NCBI RefSeq assembly: GCF_017349355.1
Contig: NZ_JAFMPM010000006.1
Location: forward strand, 1,550,001-1,614,000
Direction of reading: 5' to 3'
DNA from: Thiothrix fructosivorans
GTDB taxonomy: Bacteria > Pseudomonadota > Gammaproteobacteria > Thiotrichales > Thiotrichaceae
DNA: 64,000 nt
Every line of letters starts with the position of its first letter. The stretch's first letter is position 1. A model generated the notes under the pieces. That model saw nothing but the letters and a program-made list of their open reading frames with translations, was not told the DNA's origin and did not search any database. Positions 63,721 through 64,000 of the stretch are shown one piece after another. Made by a program: the position numbers and the translations under genes.

Positions 63721-64000
63721 ATGAAAGCAACACTCATCCTGAAAGACAGAATCGTGTACGAAGGCGGATACATACAAGAAATGGTGATCTGGGAAGTGCC
63801 GCAACCCGTGGCAGGCAGTCAGCATCTCTACAAATATCGCCTATTCTTCGGACTACCAAATGATCGGATTGTCGGTTATGACAACGAACGCCCCAAAGGT
63901 GATCACCGACACTATGGCGAGCGCGAAGAGGCTTACCCTTTCGTTACCATCCAGCAACTGGTTGGAGATTTTTTAGCTGATGTAGAAGAACAACGGAGGC
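63721..64000 (+). CDS. TumE/DUF6516-family toxin, right end cut
   Basis: A 93-codon partial ORF starting MKATLILKDRIVY and continuing with EMVIWEVPQPVAGS, HLYKYRLFFG and YDNERPKGDHRHYGEREEAY. The conserved NERPKGDHRH segment is characteristic of the TumE/DUF6516 toxin family. The end lies outside the window, but the family is close to this length. Presumed partner of the HTH gene upstream. The mode of action is not settled in this sequence. Confidence 0.8.
   Translation, partial: MKATLILKDRIVYEGGYIQEMVIWEVPQPVAGSQHLYKYRLFFGLPNDRIVGYDNERPKGDHRHYGEREEAYPFVTIQQLVGDFLADVEEQRR

Noticed and set aside
1-64000. CRISPR array, rRNA or tRNA genes
   Set aside because: No regularly spaced repeat and no tRNA- or rRNA-like sequence noticed on reading; a tRNA scan was not run.

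Overview
The window looks like chromosome from a gammaproteobacterium. The pilMNOPQ-aroKB order, the rpsF-rpsR-rplI-dnaB-alr order, a full-length FadE, BaeSR-like and KdpDE-like systems and an SdhD anchor all fit that class. Exosortase H, the polysaccharide genes and the moderate base composition suggest a filamentous sulfur bacterium such as Thiothrix. That genus assignment is inference only; no rRNA or tRNA gene is visible.

Layout. (1) 1-9473: a cut H-NOX (haem NO-binding) gene and an Hpt phosphotransfer gene diverge from a receiver-PP2C phosphatase, a STAS anti-anti-sigma factor, a sugar-nucleotide transferase, an anti-sigma HATPase, a GH2 lipoprotein, a cellulose-synthase-like glycosyltransferase and a DUF3131 protein. 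This reads as a signal-controlled polysaccharide module. (2) 9474-24633: housekeeping genes aroB, aroK, pilQPONM and mrcA, then a glycerate kinase-like protein, a DUF455 protein, a double lytic transglycosylase and unknowns. (3) 24674-29655: exosortase H with its partner membrane protein, next to two duplicated secreted proteins with a Gly-rich C-terminal sorting tail and an untracked 35-residue membrane ORF. (4) 29732-36109: a protein kinase, the ribosomal protein operon with a strong promoter, dnaB carrying a 435-residue intein inside its P-loop, and alr. (5) 36203-42998: an SH3-like membrane protein, BaeS/BaeR with a Spy-like target, OmpA-like and mechanosensitive-channel-like proteins, a solitary sdhD and a DMT protein.

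(6) 42995-45077: an IS607-type element with intact tnpB and an internally deleted tnpA. It sits inside a small secreted-protein gene; removing the element at a GG dinucleotide restores one 86-codon reading frame. (7) 45203-59059: YkgJ, an NlpC/P60-like hydrolase overlapping fadE, a harpin-like low-complexity protein, a SNF2 helicase, a PolB-type exonuclease, an orphan amino-acid ABC ATPase, kup and a short KdpDE pair.

(8) 59216-64000: a compact accessory island. It holds an RHH-MazF toxin-antitoxin pair, a Fic-fold protein whose catalytic His is Gln, a translationally coupled membrane-anchored NACHT NTPase (A+T-rich at its 3' end), and an HVO_A0114/TumE-type toxin-antitoxin pair cut by the window edge. 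The NACHT-pseudoFic pair is the best candidate here for an undescribed defence or signalling system.
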